From: JBCCJA01 sp039045975
GTDB lineage: Bacteria > Planctomycetota > Planctomycetia > Planctomycetales > Planctomycetaceae
Assembly: GCA_039045975.1 (NCBI GenBank)
Contig: JBCCJA010000016.1
Coordinates: 3,018 to 67,017, forward strand
Reading direction: 5' to 3'
Length of the DNA: 64,000 bases
Positions 25,860 to 34,911 of the stretch are shown here, piece after piece (the first letter of the stretch is position 1; every line of letters begins with the position of its first letter). The notes under the pieces were generated by a model. The model was not told the origin of the DNA and made no database searches. It worked only from the letters and a program-made list of their open reading frames with translations. The position numbers and the translations under genes are program-made.

Positions 25860-26696
25860 TCAGTTCGTCGACGTCCCGTCGCGACCGATCAACGCCGTGT
25901 CGGCCCGCCAGACGAGGTCGGCGTCCGACCGCGACGGGTCGGGCTCTTCGAACGGCACGCCGAACAGTTCGAGGCGGGGCAGCACCGCCGTGACCGGATC
26001 CTGCCGACAACTGGCCGGGAACAGCGCGGCGAACTCCTCCCCGAGTGCGGCGACGGTTTCGACGTTCTCCGGCGGGATCAGCCGCAGCCGCTCGACGCGG
26101 TCGATCACCGACAGCCATGCCGCCCGCTGCTCGATGCCGAAGCGGACCTCGCTCGGCAGCGGCCCGAACGGGCGGTCGTCGAGCCGCAGGCTGCCGAGTT
26201 CGGTCTCGGCCCGGCGGTAGTACTCATCGAGCAGGCGTTCGTCGGCGATCTCCGCCCGGGCGAGCGCCCACGACGCGGCGATGTACAGCGACACGATCTG
26301 CTCCGGCGTCCGGCGGCCCGCCTCGACGAGACGGTCAAACGCCTTCGACCGGGGGAAGCGACGCGTGACGATCGCGAGCGAGCCCTCGTCGGCCTGCCGT
26401 CTTACCTCTTCCGCGACGAGCTCTCGGACCGGCAGCGTCCGGTCGGCCGACCATGACGGGGCCGACGCGAAGACCGCCGGCAGCGATGCGAGCTGCGTCG
26501 GCGTCAGCGACTGCAACACCGACCGCAGCACGAGCAGGTCCGATTTTTTGACCGACTCGTCGACCCGGGTCGTCTCGCGGTAAACGGCCCGCTCTTCCTC
26601 GGCACAGCCGACTGCCGACGCGATCAAACCCAGAGCGAGTAGAGCGCACCGAAGGCGGCGGATCTCCCACGAACGGCGGTCGCACGGTCGCCCCAT
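25860..26696 (-). CDS. Hypothetical lipoprotein-like protein
   Basis: I do not recognise a family. It has 278 residues. A basic N-terminus and hydrophobic core (CALLALGLIASAVGC, about 14-31) end at a lipobox-like AVGC, so lipid anchoring on the periplasmic side is likely. The remainder is predicted mostly helical, with features such as LTPTQLASLPAVF and an EQRAAWLSVIDRVERLRLI helix. The ATG at 26696 places the signal peptide at the N-terminus; an upstream start adds 18 polar residues. It lies 150 bases downstream of the large metalloprotease on the same strand, with a strong hairpin between them. Confidence 0.7.
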   Translation of the reverse strand: MGRPCDRRSWEIRRLRCALLALGLIASAVGCAEEERAVYRETTRVDESVKKSDLLVLRSVLQSLTPTQLASLPAVFASAPSWSADRTLPVRELVAEEVRRQADEGSLAIVTRRFPRSKAFDRLVEAGRRTPEQIVSLYIAASWALARAEIADERLLDEYYRRAETELGSLRLDDRPFGPLPSEVRFGIEQRAAWLSVIDRVERLRLIPPENVETVAALGEEFAALFPASCRQDPVTAVLPRLELFGVPFEEPDPSRSDADLVWRADTALIGRDGTSTN

Positions 26697-26767
26697 ACGG
26701 CAACGATCGTCCGTCCCGGTCTCCCGCGAGTCGGGATTCTCAAGACGCATCGCGACGCCGACGGTTC

Positions 26768-26792
26768 GGGCCGGTCGGCACCCGACCGGCCC
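26768..26792 (-). terminator. Strong hairpin between metalloprotease and lipoprotein genes
   Basis: A perfect 11-bp stem GGGCCGGTCGG/CCGACCGGCCC with a 3-base loop lies 54 bases past the metalloprotease stop codon. No T run follows, so it is either a GC-only terminator or a palindromic element. Confidence 0.45.
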
Positions 26793-26846
26793 CGGCTACC
26801 GTCATGACCGCGTCGTCCCGTAAGACGGCTTCGATCGACCGGACGG

Positions 26847-29657
26847 TCAAATCCCGCCCGCGCCGGTCTCTTGGCCGAAGCGGAACTGGAGGACCGTCGG
26901 CCCCCCGAAACCGCCGTAAACAACGCCGGCGTCGAGCGACCGCTCGATCAGGTCGCGGCAGTCGGCCCAGTGCGCCCGCGTGTACGGGTCAAGGACATCG
27001 CCGAGTCGCTCTTCGGCCCCGGCGAGCCCTTCGGCGAGGTCGCGCAGGTCTTGTCTTGCCAGCTCGCTGATCGCGTTGGCGGCCGGCCGGCCGGCCGGGT
27101 CGGTCGTGACCAGGTCGGTCAGGCGTGACAGGTGCTCCCGCTGCAGGTTGCGACGCAGCGACGACACGAACGGACGCCGGGCCGAGTAATCGCCTTCGGC
27201 TTCGGCCGACAGTTCGCCCCAGACTTCGTCCCGTACGGACGCGAGCAACTCGGGCAGCGTGACCGCGTCGGTATCGGCCCCGACAGTGAACTCGTTATCG
27301 TACACTCGTCGCAGCGTTGTCGGGTTCATGAGCATCGTGAGGACCGACGCCTGCAGGCCGCTGACGCGGTCGTGGACCGGCCACGTCGCGTCGTTGAACG
27401 CCGCCATCCAGTTCTCGCCGTCCAGCCATTTCTCGGCCGCGAGGTGACGCAGTAGTTCCGGCGTCAGGCCGTACGCTTCGTCGCGGAACGACGACTCGAG
27501 CACGAAGTTCAACGCGTCACGCTGCGTGGCGGCGTCGACGACTTCGATCGGAGCCCGCTCGCCTGGATCGCCTTTTTTATCGCGGTAGACGAACGCGCCG
27601 CCGATCCAATTCGCCATCATGCTCACCGCCCGCGTCTGCAACGACAGAGTCACCGCGTAGCCCTGGCGGGCCTTCGACCACGACTCGCCGTCTTCGACGT
27701 ACGACGTCAGCAGCCGGGCGCGGTGGAACTCGGCCAAGCGGATCTGTTCTTTCGCGTACGCGAGCGGGTCGCTGCCGAAGTCGTACCGGCGGGCGAGCGG
27801 GTCGGGCCCGGTCGTGTCCTCGTCGGTCGCGAACTGCAGCTCCGGCTCGGCGACGCGGGCGAGCACCTCGTCCAGCTCCGACTTCGGTCCGTAACCGTAT
27901 TCGATCGCCCACATGTCGTACGGCCCGATGCCCTTCGACACGTACGGCCCCTGCTGGTCGCCGGAGCCGACGCGGATGTTCGTCGGCACGTAGTCCATCA
28001 CGGTCGAGGCGAGCACGTCGGCGTCGAAATCGCCCGAGTTCATCTGGTCGAAATCGTAAAGCGCCGACCCTTTGAAGTTGTGCCGCAGGCCGAGCGTGTG
28101 GCCGACCTCGTGCGCGACGAGGTTCGCCAACAGCGGGCCGACGAACGACTCCGGCATGCCGTCGATCTTGGCCTCGTCGGGCTCGTCTTCGTCCTCCGAG
28201 CCTTCGTCCGCGTCGTCTTCCGATCCGGCCGCGATCGCCGCCAGCTGCAGCCGCATCGTCGCGACGTCGAACCCGAGTGAGCGGGCCGCGAGGCAGAGGC
28301 CGTTGACCTGACTGACGCGGCCGACCAGGCCGTCGAGCAGGTCGTCACCGAGCAGGTCGGTCTCGCGACGGGCCGCCTCCATCCCGCCGAGCGGCGTTCG
28401 GGCACGTTCGGCGAACGCCGCCGCGATCCGCTCACGCTCCGACGGCGGGGCGAGCCGCACGTGCGGGTTCCAACGCGGACGCGTGCCGAGCCAAGCGAGC
28501 GTCTCGGCGTCGAAGCCTTCCGTCGCGATCTCGGGAAGCAGGTCTTCGAACTGGAACTTGAAATACCGGATCCAGCCGTCGGTCAGGATGATGTCGGCGT
28601 CGAGGATCTGTCCGGTCAACGGATCAACACGGCTGGGACCGATCGCCGTCCCGATGTCGTTGTTCAGCCAGCGGACGAAGTTGTAACGGACGTCCTCGGG
28701 GTCTTTCTCCATGTGGGCCCCGGACGAGGCGTCCTGGTACCGCACTTCGATCGCGTCCGAGACGCCGATGTTCTCGAACGCCTTATTCCAGGCGAGCACG
28801 CCGGCCCGCACCCACCGCCGGTAACGGACCGGCGTCGTGTGCTCGATGTAGAACACGATCGGCTCTTTCGGCGGGCTCATCGACAGCCCGTCGTCGGCTT
28901 TTTCGACGTGCCAGCGGTTGATGAACCGCGTCCGCGAATCGTCGTCGTCGTACTTGCCGTAATCGCTGAACGCGGTCGTGAAATAGCCGATCCGCGCGTC
29001 GGCCTTCCGCGGCTTGTAACCCGGGTTCGGCTTAATCTCGCTCACGGAGTAATGCAGCGTCTGCAGGCGGCCCGTCGGGCTCGTCACCTCGAACGCGATC
29101 TCGATGTTCTTCGGGAACGCCTTCGAAGACTGCAGCTTGAAGATCTCGCGGAACCGACGGTCGACCATCGGCTGGCCGTAAAATCGGGCCGACTCGTCGA
29201 CGAACAGCATGTCGCCGTCGATCACCGGGCCGCCCTGCGGACCCATCGTGACGATCGGCAGCTGCAACAAGACCTCGTCGGTGAAGAGGCGTTTGACCGA
29301 CGCCTTCGACTCGTCGTCGCCTGTCGAGCGGATCTCAACGTTCGGCCGGATCAGGACGAGCTTGTCGTCGTACCGCCGCCAGCGGACGTACAAATCGCCG
29401 CTCTGCAGACCCGCGAAGCGATTCCCGCTCGCGACCGTCAACGCGACGAAGTACTTGGCCTTCTCGAACGTCCGCGGCAGCTCAAGAAGGACCTGCCCGT
29501 CTTTCTCGCGGGTGTAGACGGTCCACAGGCTGCGGTCGCCGTCGGCCGTCGAGACGACTTTCTCGAAGCCGTCCAACACCTTCTCGTGCGGCGGAAATTC
29601 GTCCGCGGGGGCGGTGGCCGCGACGGAGACCGCGAGGCAGGCAAATGCGATACGCAT
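26847..29657 (-). CDS. Secreted zinc metalloprotease (metzincin-like, DUF5117/DUF4953 type)
   Basis: Large extracytoplasmic protein of 936 residues with an N-terminal signal peptide (about 1-18, cleavage after APA). The zinc site is HEVGHTLGLRHNF beginning at His516, the extended HExxHxxGxxH motif of metzincins. A candidate Met-turn STVMDYVP follows about 30 residues later. The N-terminal region (LPRTFEKAKYFVALTVASGN) fits the DUF5117-type domain that precedes the catalytic part in such proteins. An acidic insertion (EDDADEGSEDEDEPDEAK) sits just before the active site. The substrate is unknown. It is probably transcribed alone, between the PP2C gene and the lipoprotein gene. Confidence 0.88.
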   Translation of the reverse strand: MRIAFACLAVSVAATAPADEFPPHEKVLDGFEKVVSTADGDRSLWTVYTREKDGQVLLELPRTFEKAKYFVALTVASGNRFAGLQSGDLYVRWRRYDDKLVLIRPNVEIRSTGDDESKASVKRLFTDEVLLQLPIVTMGPQGGPVIDGDMLFVDESARFYGQPMVDRRFREIFKLQSSKAFPKNIEIAFEVTSPTGRLQTLHYSVSEIKPNPGYKPRKADARIGYFTTAFSDYGKYDDDDSRTRFINRWHVEKADDGLSMSPPKEPIVFYIEHTTPVRYRRWVRAGVLAWNKAFENIGVSDAIEVRYQDASSGAHMEKDPEDVRYNFVRWLNNDIGTAIGPSRVDPLTGQILDADIILTDGWIRYFKFQFEDLLPEIATEGFDAETLAWLGTRPRWNPHVRLAPPSERERIAAAFAERARTPLGGMEAARRETDLLGDDLLDGLVGRVSQVNGLCLAARSLGFDVATMRLQLAAIAAGSEDDADEGSEDEDEPDEAKIDGMPESFVGPLLANLVAHEVGHTLGLRHNFKGSALYDFDQMNSGDFDADVLASTVMDYVPTNIRVGSGDQQGPYVSKGIGPYDMWAIEYGYGPKSELDEVLARVAEPELQFATDEDTTGPDPLARRYDFGSDPLAYAKEQIRLAEFHRARLLTSYVEDGESWSKARQGYAVTLSLQTRAVSMMANWIGGAFVYRDKKGDPGERAPIEVVDAATQRDALNFVLESSFRDEAYGLTPELLRHLAAEKWLDGENWMAAFNDATWPVHDRVSGLQASVLTMLMNPTTLRRVYDNEFTVGADTDAVTLPELLASVRDEVWGELSAEAEGDYSARRPFVSSLRRNLQREHLSRLTDLVTTDPAGRPAANAISELARQDLRDLAEGLAGAEERLGDVLDPYTRAHWADCRDLIERSLDAGVVYGGFGGPTVLQFRFGQETGAGGI

Positions 29658-29770
29658 GGGCGCGACCGGCCGGCGGGCCGGATTACGGGGGCTCGGTAAT
29701 CCGTAAATCTTAGCCCGCGGACGGGCCCGGGGCAGGATCTCACGACCAGTCGGGCCTGCAACCCGTCACT

Positions 29771-30514
29771 TCAGGCGTCCACGATGACGACCGCGCAGGT
29801 GATATTATCCCGAGAACCGCCCTCTTCGGCCGCACGGACAATCTCCTGGGCCGCCTTGTCGGGCTCGTCGTGTTGCTCGAGCAAGTCCCGGATCTGGTCC
29901 GGGCCGATGCCGTCCGTCACGCCGTCGCTGCACAGCACGAACCGCTCGCCCGCGGCGGCCTCGATCCGCTGCGGCTCGACAGGCTTCGAGCCCTCCTGCG
30001 TCCCGAGATAGCGGTACAGCACGTTGCGATAACTGTGCGTCCGCGCCTCGTCGGGCGTGATCGTCCCGGCATCGACGAGCGCCTGCGTCACCGAATGGTC
30101 GGTCGTCAGCTGCGTCAGCGAGTCGCCGGCGAGCCGATACGCGCGGCTGTCGCCGACGTTCCCGACGAACAGCCCGCCGCCGGCCGCGATCAGGAACACG
30201 ACCGTCGTGCCCATCTGGTGAAACTCGGGCTTGGACTTCCCGAGTTCCATGATCTGCTCGTTCGTGTCCGCGACCGCCGCGTCCAACGCGGCGGCGACTT
30301 CGCCCTCGTCTGCGCCGTCGAAGTCGACCGACCCGACGATCGCCTCGGCGATCATTTCGACCGCCAGCGAACTGGCCCGCTCGCCGGCCGCCTGCCCGCC
30401 CATGCCGTCCGCGACGAGCACGAAACGATTCCCGGGATCGACGTAAACCGAGTCCTCGTTGTTGTCGCGGAACCGTCCGGTGACGCTCAGCACGCCGGGT
30501 CGAAGTGTGGGCAT
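29771..30514 (-). CDS. PP2C-family protein Ser/Thr phosphatase (Stp-like)
   Basis: Metal-dependent protein phosphatase that reverses Ser/Thr phosphorylation. Its 247 residues are all catalytic domain. Ordered motifs are RDNNEDS, VADGMGGQAAGE, GTTVVFLI, VGDSRAYRL, LCSDGVTDG and GSRDNITCAVV, covering the metal-binding aspartates. No kinase is adjacent. The ATG at 30514 precedes the first strand; an upstream frame would add an arginine-rich stretch and is rejected. It is downstream of the PIG-L deacetylase (55-base gap) in a run of four minus-strand genes, which may form one transcript. Confidence 0.9.
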   Translation of the reverse strand: MPTLRPGVLSVTGRFRDNNEDSVYVDPGNRFVLVADGMGGQAAGERASSLAVEMIAEAIVGSVDFDGADEGEVAAALDAAVADTNEQIMELGKSKPEFHQMGTTVVFLIAAGGGLFVGNVGDSRAYRLAGDSLTQLTTDHSVTQALVDAGTITPDEARTHSYRNVLYRYLGTQEGSKPVEPQRIEAAAGERFVLCSDGVTDGIGPDQIRDLLEQHDEPDKAAQEIVRAAEEGGSRDNITCAVVIVDA

Positions 30515-30569
30515 GGTGCCGGTCTCGCAGCGGCGACGGCCCGCCTTCTTTTCCGAACCCGGGCGGCCG

Positions 30570-31316
30570 TCAGACCCCGGTCGGTTCCACGGGCAGGACG
30601 GTGCGGACCAAGTCGGTCGCACCGAGGACCGTCGTCGGCAGGAACATCTCGCCGTACTCGAAGCCGGCCGCGGCCCCGAAATACGTGTTCAACCCTTCGA
30701 GCAGTCGAAAGACCCGTTCTTTTTCGGGCGGAAACTGGGTTTGATAAGACCGTATCGCGTCGACCTTGGCCTGAAAAGTAGCCGTCACGTCGACGACGAA
30801 CCCGCCCGCCGGCACGTCGGCCGCCCGCAGCGCGAGCGGATACGCCAGCTGCGCCGAAACGCGGTGCACCGGCAGACCGTCGAAGTGCTCGTCCCACTTC
30901 GTCAGCCGCGAGTAGAACACCGCGGCGTCCGTGATCTGCGACGCCTGCCAGTGATCGGGCGAAGCCAGCGGCGTCTTCCCGGCGATCCCGAGCACGACCC
31001 GCGGCCGCCACCGGCGGAACACTTTCGCCAACGCGACCCGTTCGTCGAAGCCGTCGAACAGCCGGCGATTCGGCAGCGGCAGCGTGAAACGCTCGTGCAC
31101 GCCGAGGATCTCGGCCGCCCGTCGGGCTTCCTCTAGGCGGACTTCCGGGCCGGGGCTCAGCGGCGTCGGCTCGCCGTCGGTCAGATCGACGATCCCGACC
31201 CGATAACCCTGACGAACCAGCGACGCGAGCGTGCCCCCGCAAGCGATCTCCACATCGTCGGGGTGCGCCCCGACGGCGATCACGTCGAGCGGTTCGGGCA
31301 ATTCGGCCTCGGCCAT
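30570..31316 (-). CDS. PIG-L/LmbE-family zinc deacetylase (BshB1-like)
   Basis: Zinc-dependent N-deacetylase of glycoconjugates, 248 residues. Key motifs are VGAHPDDVEIACGGTL (metal-binding His-Pro-Asp-Asp), DLTDGEPT, and the later SPDHWQAS histidine. The arrangement is close to BshB1, which deacetylates GlcNAc-malate in bacillithiol synthesis. No other bacillithiol gene is nearby, so the substrate is uncertain. A GGAGGAG ribosome binding site precedes the ATG at 31316 and lies in the 15-base gap after the upstream HTH-EIIA gene, suggesting tight coupling. Confidence 0.85.
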   Translation of the reverse strand: MAEAELPEPLDVIAVGAHPDDVEIACGGTLASLVRQGYRVGIVDLTDGEPTPLSPGPEVRLEEARRAAEILGVHERFTLPLPNRRLFDGFDERVALAKVFRRWRPRVVLGIAGKTPLASPDHWQASQITDAAVFYSRLTKWDEHFDGLPVHRVSAQLAYPLALRAADVPAGGFVVDVTATFQAKVDAIRSYQTQFPPEKERVFRLLEGLNTYFGAAAGFEYGEMFLPTTVLGATDLVRTVLPVEPTGV

Positions 31317-31331
31317 GGCTCCTCCGGTCGC

Positions 31332-32033
31332 TCAGCCGAGCTGGTCGTCGGTCTCGTGGATCAGGTCATACGCGGCGACGGAGTCGGGCGCCTCGCGGAG
31401 CCCGTCTACCAATCCGTCGACGTGCAGCAAACGACCGATCCTGGCGAGCACGTGCAGGTGCGTCCGCGCGTCGCGGCAGAGCACGAGGAAAAACACGTCG
31501 GTCAGCCGGCCGTCCGGCGCCCCGAACGGCACGCCCTTCGACGTCACGCCGCACGCCACGACCGACTCGCCGAGGGCATCGGCCAGCTGATTCCGCGGGT
31601 GCGGGACCGCGACCCCGCCCGGGAACGCCGTCGAACATAGCTCCTCGCGTTCCGTCACCGCCTGCAGCAGCCGGGCCGGGTCCCAAACCTGATAACTCGC
31701 GCCGGCCGCCTCCATCAACGCCTCGAGCACGCCTCGCTTCGTGCGTCCTTCAAGCGGCACTGCAACCGTCTCGGGCCGCAGCAGCGAGGTCAGCGGTTCC
31801 TCGTGGTGGATCTCTTCCGAGCGGTGCGTCTCCGCGACCTGACGCAGCTCCTCGGGCGAGTAGTCGCGCAACTCCTGCTCGAGCCAGCTCGTCACTTCGC
31901 TGTCATGGAACTGCCACCGGCCGTCCCTCTTGCGGCCCGGGATCCGGCCGCGGTCGGCCAACTTCTCGACCTCACGCCGGTCGCGACCGAGCCGCTCGGC
32001 GAGCTCTTCCAGGGTGAGTACGGACGGCGTCAT
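31332..32033 (-). CDS. Fusion of excisionase/MerR-like HTH with PTS EIIA (PtsN-like) domain
   Basis: Protein of 233 residues with two parts. Residues 5-52 form a small winged HTH (LTLEELAERLGRDRREVEKLADRGRIPG, then GRWQFHDSEVTSWL) of the excisionase/MerR type. Residues 80-230 form a PTS EIIA-2/nitrogen-type domain with the phospho-accepting histidine in GGVAVPHPRNQL (His145). This suggests DNA binding or protein docking controlled by PTS phosphorylation, which is inference. No EI or HPr gene is in the window. It is followed 15 bases later by the PIG-L gene. Confidence 0.85.
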   Translation of the reverse strand: MTPSVLTLEELAERLGRDRREVEKLADRGRIPGRKRDGRWQFHDSEVTSWLEQELRDYSPEELRQVAETHRSEEIHHEEPLTSLLRPETVAVPLEGRTKRGVLEALMEAAGASYQVWDPARLLQAVTEREELCSTAFPGGVAVPHPRNQLADALGESVVACGVTSKGVPFGAPDGRLTDVFFLVLCRDARTHLHVLARIGRLLHVDGLVDGLREAPDSVAAYDLIHETDDQLG

Positions 32034-32113
32034 GGAGTTCGGCCCGGCAGAGTGCGACGCCTCGATGATAGATCAGCGGCCATCGCCTACGAGAGCGAGC
32101 GGCCGCTGACGGC

Positions 32114-32866
32114 TCAGACCGTCGGCCCGCACGTCGCCGACGCCGCCGCGAAGGCGGCCCGCCGCAACGACTCCAGGCCGCGTACGTAGCCCCCGCAGCA
32201 GACGTGCCCGCTCGACGCGTCACGGACGTCGTACTCGAACACGCCGCGGTAATCGGCCCCGGCCAACGCCGTCAAAGCCTCCGTCAGACCGAGCGCCGGG
32301 CCCGCGTCGGGCGACGACTCGCCGCCGTACCGGATGACTGCGGCCAGTTCTCGCGACCGCTCGTCGGCGATCACCGCCGCCGTCGCCGGCAGCACCAGAC
32401 GCACGTTCTGCCGATCGACGCACGCCGCCAGATCGATGAGCTGTTCCAAACGATCGACCGCCCGCCGCTCGTCGTTGCGATACGCGACCATCTCGATCGC
32501 CACGCCGACCGTCCGCTCCGCCGCGAGGTCGGCGACCTCACGGACGCGATCGGCCAAAACACGACGACCGTGCCCGCTCGAATAACCGCCCGCGTGGCCG
32601 GTCGCGACGACGAGATAAGCCGCCCCGCTGCGCTGAGCCGCCCCGATCGCGTCGCGGACCTCGTCGTCCCACTGCGCGTCGCCAGGGCCGAACTCGTCCA
32701 GGAGTCCCGCCAGCCATGACAGGCTCGTCCGCTGCAGGCCCGACGTGCCGAGACGGTCGATCGACGCCTCTTCGGAGAGCTTCGGGCGATACAGGCCGAT
32801 GCCTTCGATCCCGTGAGTCTGCCGGCCGATCACGTCGTCGGCGGTCTGCCAGCGGAGAGTCGACAT
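32114..32866 (-). CDS. Sugar phosphate isomerase/epimerase-like TIM-barrel protein
   Basis: Xylose-isomerase-like TIM-barrel of 250 residues. Visible features are the N-terminal GIEGIGLYRPKLSE strand, SWLAGLLDEFGPGD, a glutamate on VGVAIEMVA (usual metal ligand position), the RLVLPATAAVIADE strand, and the C-terminal YRGVFEYDVRDASS. The substrate cannot be deduced. The ATG at 32866 fits the expected first strand; a GTG 120 bases upstream would add about 40 residues. It leads the minus-strand run HTH-EIIA, PIG-L, PP2C, with an 80-base gap to the HTH-EIIA gene. The 267 bases upstream (to 33133) show no gene. Confidence 0.7.
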   Translation of the reverse strand: MSTLRWQTADDVIGRQTHGIEGIGLYRPKLSEEASIDRLGTSGLQRTSLSWLAGLLDEFGPGDAQWDDEVRDAIGAAQRSGAAYLVVATGHAGGYSSGHGRRVLADRVREVADLAAERTVGVAIEMVAYRNDERRAVDRLEQLIDLAACVDRQNVRLVLPATAAVIADERSRELAAVIRYGGESSPDAGPALGLTEALTALAGADYRGVFEYDVRDASSGHVCCGGYVRGLESLRRAAFAAASATCGPTV

Positions 32867-33133
32867 CTGCGTCGCGGAAACGACGAATGGCAGGCAGGGC
32901 CTCGAAGCGGCGACGGCGTGTGCCTCGCCAACGCTTTCAAATACTCGGGCGATCGCCGAGCCAGCCGCCGGATCGGACACACGCATCCTTTCGCCACCGC
33001 CGGCCGACGCTCTTTCGCGGCCGTTCGTTCTGAGGACGGTTTACCGTCCGCCGACGAATCACGGAACCCAGCAATCAACACTTTTCACAGCTGGGGGATT
33101 TTCTGGCTGGGTCGTCCAGTGACGGCACAAAAG

Positions 33134-33433
33134 TCAAAAAATGCCGAGCTGATCTTTCGCGTCTTCCGTCATCCGCTCCGGCGTCCAGGGCGGGTCCATG
33201 ACGAGCTTCACGGACGCCTCGTCGACGTCATCAAAGCCCTCGATCGCGGCCTTCACCTTGCCGACCAATTCGGGCCCCGCCGGGCACGCGGGGCTCGTCA
33301 GCGTCATGTCGACGCCGACGTGACGGTCAGTCTGCTCCAACGCGTACACCAGCCCGAGGTCGACGATGTTGACCATCAGCTCGGGATCGATGACCTCTTT
33401 CAACGCGTCGTACATCTCGGCCTGAGCCGGCAT
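33134..33433 (-). CDS. sufT: SufT-like MIP18/DUF59 iron-sulfur assembly protein
   Basis: Small accessory factor for Fe-S cluster maturation, 99 residues. The DUF59/MIP18 signature is clear: ALKEVIDPELMVNIVDLGLVY, then MTLTSPACPAGPEL with the conserved cysteine, and VKLVMDPPWTPERMTEDAKDQLG. It closes the suf gene run, 135 bases after sufD. In other bacteria such proteins help deliver clusters to target enzymes such as aconitase, which is also in this window. The 135-base spacer to sufD contains a small palindrome of a dispersed repeat. Confidence 0.88.
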   Translation of the reverse strand: MPAQAEMYDALKEVIDPELMVNIVDLGLVYALEQTDRHVGVDMTLTSPACPAGPELVGKVKAAIEGFDDVDEASVKLVMDPPWTPERMTEDAKDQLGIF

Positions 33434-33520
33434 CGCTCGCTCCCCAGAGTTAGAGCATTTCTAATCGATCTTCAGCAGGCGTCCGGGCTCGCGGCTATGC
33501 GTTTTGCAGGGCGAACGGCT

Positions 33521-33552
33521 TCATCCGCGGCCGCGAAACAGCACGAAGTGCT
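33521..33552 (-). repeat. 32-bp dispersed repeat with AGCAC-TTC-GTGCT hairpin, copy 1
   Basis: Read on the minus strand the element begins AGCACTTCGTGC, then five variable bases, then a CGxGGCCGCGGATGA block. A copy with the same layout is on the plus strand at 43743-43774, sharing about 26 of 32 positions. Here it sits 15 bases after the sufD stop codon. Confidence 0.55.
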
Positions 33553-33567
33553 GTAACCAGAGTCGTG

Positions 33568-34878
33568 TCAGCCGATCCCGAGCTTCGCCCGGACGGCGTG
33601 GTCCAACACGTCGCGGACCGGTTCGGAAGGCACGCGGTCGAACACCTGCTGGAAGAACCCGCCGACGATCATGTGCATCGCCTCCTGACGGCCGACGCCG
33701 CGGGCCATCGCGTAGAAAATCTGCTCCTCGTCGACGCGACCGGTCGTCGCCCCGTGCGTGCAGCGGACGTCGTCGGCTTCGATCTCGAGCCCCGGGATCG
33801 AGTCGCTCCGCGCGTTGTCCGAGAGCATCAAGGAGTCGCAGCGCTGATACCCGTCGGTCCGCTGCGCCTCCTCCTCGACCTTGATCATGCCCCGCCAGAC
33901 GGCCTTCGAGCGGTCGCGAAGGACTGTCTTGTAAAGCAAGTCTGACCGGCAGTCGGCCGCGTTGTGGGTCTGCTCCGTGTAATACGACAGCTGCTGCCGC
34001 TTCGTCGTAAATGTCGCCCCGCTGACGACCGCCTCGGCCCCGCGGCCGTCGAGATGGATGTCTTGATGAATGTGCGCGGTCCGCGCCCCCAACCCGCCGA
34101 CGACCCACTGCAGGCGGCCGTCACGGCCGACCCGCCCACACTGGTGCGCGAAGTGGAACGAATTCGCGTTCCAGTTCTGCAATTGCACATAGCGCAAATC
34201 GGCCCCGCTCCCGACGAGTAACTCGACCGCCCCGATGTGCAATCCCGCCTCCGCGACGGTCGACGCCGTCTCCTCGAGCAGCGTCGCCGACGCCCCGTCT
34301 TCGACCACGACGAGCGTGTGCGACAAGTCGGCCACGCCGCCGCCTGTGATCGCGATCAGGCTGTGCAGTGGCGCCTCGATCGACACGCCGCTCGGCACGA
34401 TCAACGCCGTACCGCCCGTCCAGAACGCCGCGTGCCAAGCCGCGAAACGGCCGTCTTCCGGCTTCACCGCCTCAGTCATCAGTAACGACTCGAGTCGGTC
34501 GGCGTGATCGCGGACGACGTTATCGAGGTCGCCGAAGATCACCCCTTTCGATCGCAATTCGTCGGCCAGACGCGAGTCCGAAACGTGTCCGTCGACATGG
34601 GTCACCCGGCCCGCGAATTCCGTCGACTCGCCCAGCCGGGTCGCCAGCGGCGTCGCCTTCGTCGCGGCCGCCGACAGACCGAAGCCCTCCGGATGAAACG
34701 TTCGCAGCTCGAGCCGACGAAACTCTTCCGGGTCGAGAGGCTCCGCCGCGAAGCGTTCATAGAGGGCGAAGGCTTCTCTCCTCCGCTCGGTCAGCCACGC
34801 CGGCTCGTCACGCGACGCCAGAAATTTCTCGAAGACTTCTTCGGTGAAAGAGGCGGGCAGGGCCGGGGCGACGGTCAT
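33568..34878 (-). CDS. sufD: SufD Fe-S cluster scaffold subunit
   Basis: Partner of SufB and SufC in the SUF iron-sulfur scaffold, 436 residues. The C-terminal beta-helix core contains the family segments GGLGARTAHIHQDIHLDGRGA, HNAADCRSDLLYKTVLRDRS, and LEIEADDVRCTHGATTGRVD with the conserved cysteine and histidine. The variable N-terminal region carries REAFALYERFAAEPL. An ATG start at 34878 follows GGAGG at a reasonable distance. It lies after a small gene and sufB in one operon, in the order C-B-small-D-T. No SufS or SufU is present in the window. Confidence 0.93.
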   Translation of the reverse strand: MTVAPALPASFTEEVFEKFLASRDEPAWLTERRREAFALYERFAAEPLDPEEFRRLELRTFHPEGFGLSAAATKATPLATRLGESTEFAGRVTHVDGHVSDSRLADELRSKGVIFGDLDNVVRDHADRLESLLMTEAVKPEDGRFAAWHAAFWTGGTALIVPSGVSIEAPLHSLIAITGGGVADLSHTLVVVEDGASATLLEETASTVAEAGLHIGAVELLVGSGADLRYVQLQNWNANSFHFAHQCGRVGRDGRLQWVVGGLGARTAHIHQDIHLDGRGAEAVVSGATFTTKRQQLSYYTEQTHNAADCRSDLLYKTVLRDRSKAVWRGMIKVEEEAQRTDGYQRCDSLMLSDNARSDSIPGLEIEADDVRCTHGATTGRVDEEQIFYAMARGVGRQEAMHMIVGGFFQQVFDRVPSEPVRDVLDHAVRAKLGIG

Positions 34879-34911
34879 GGCAAGGCTTTCTGGAGGTCCC
34901 GGTCCGGACGT

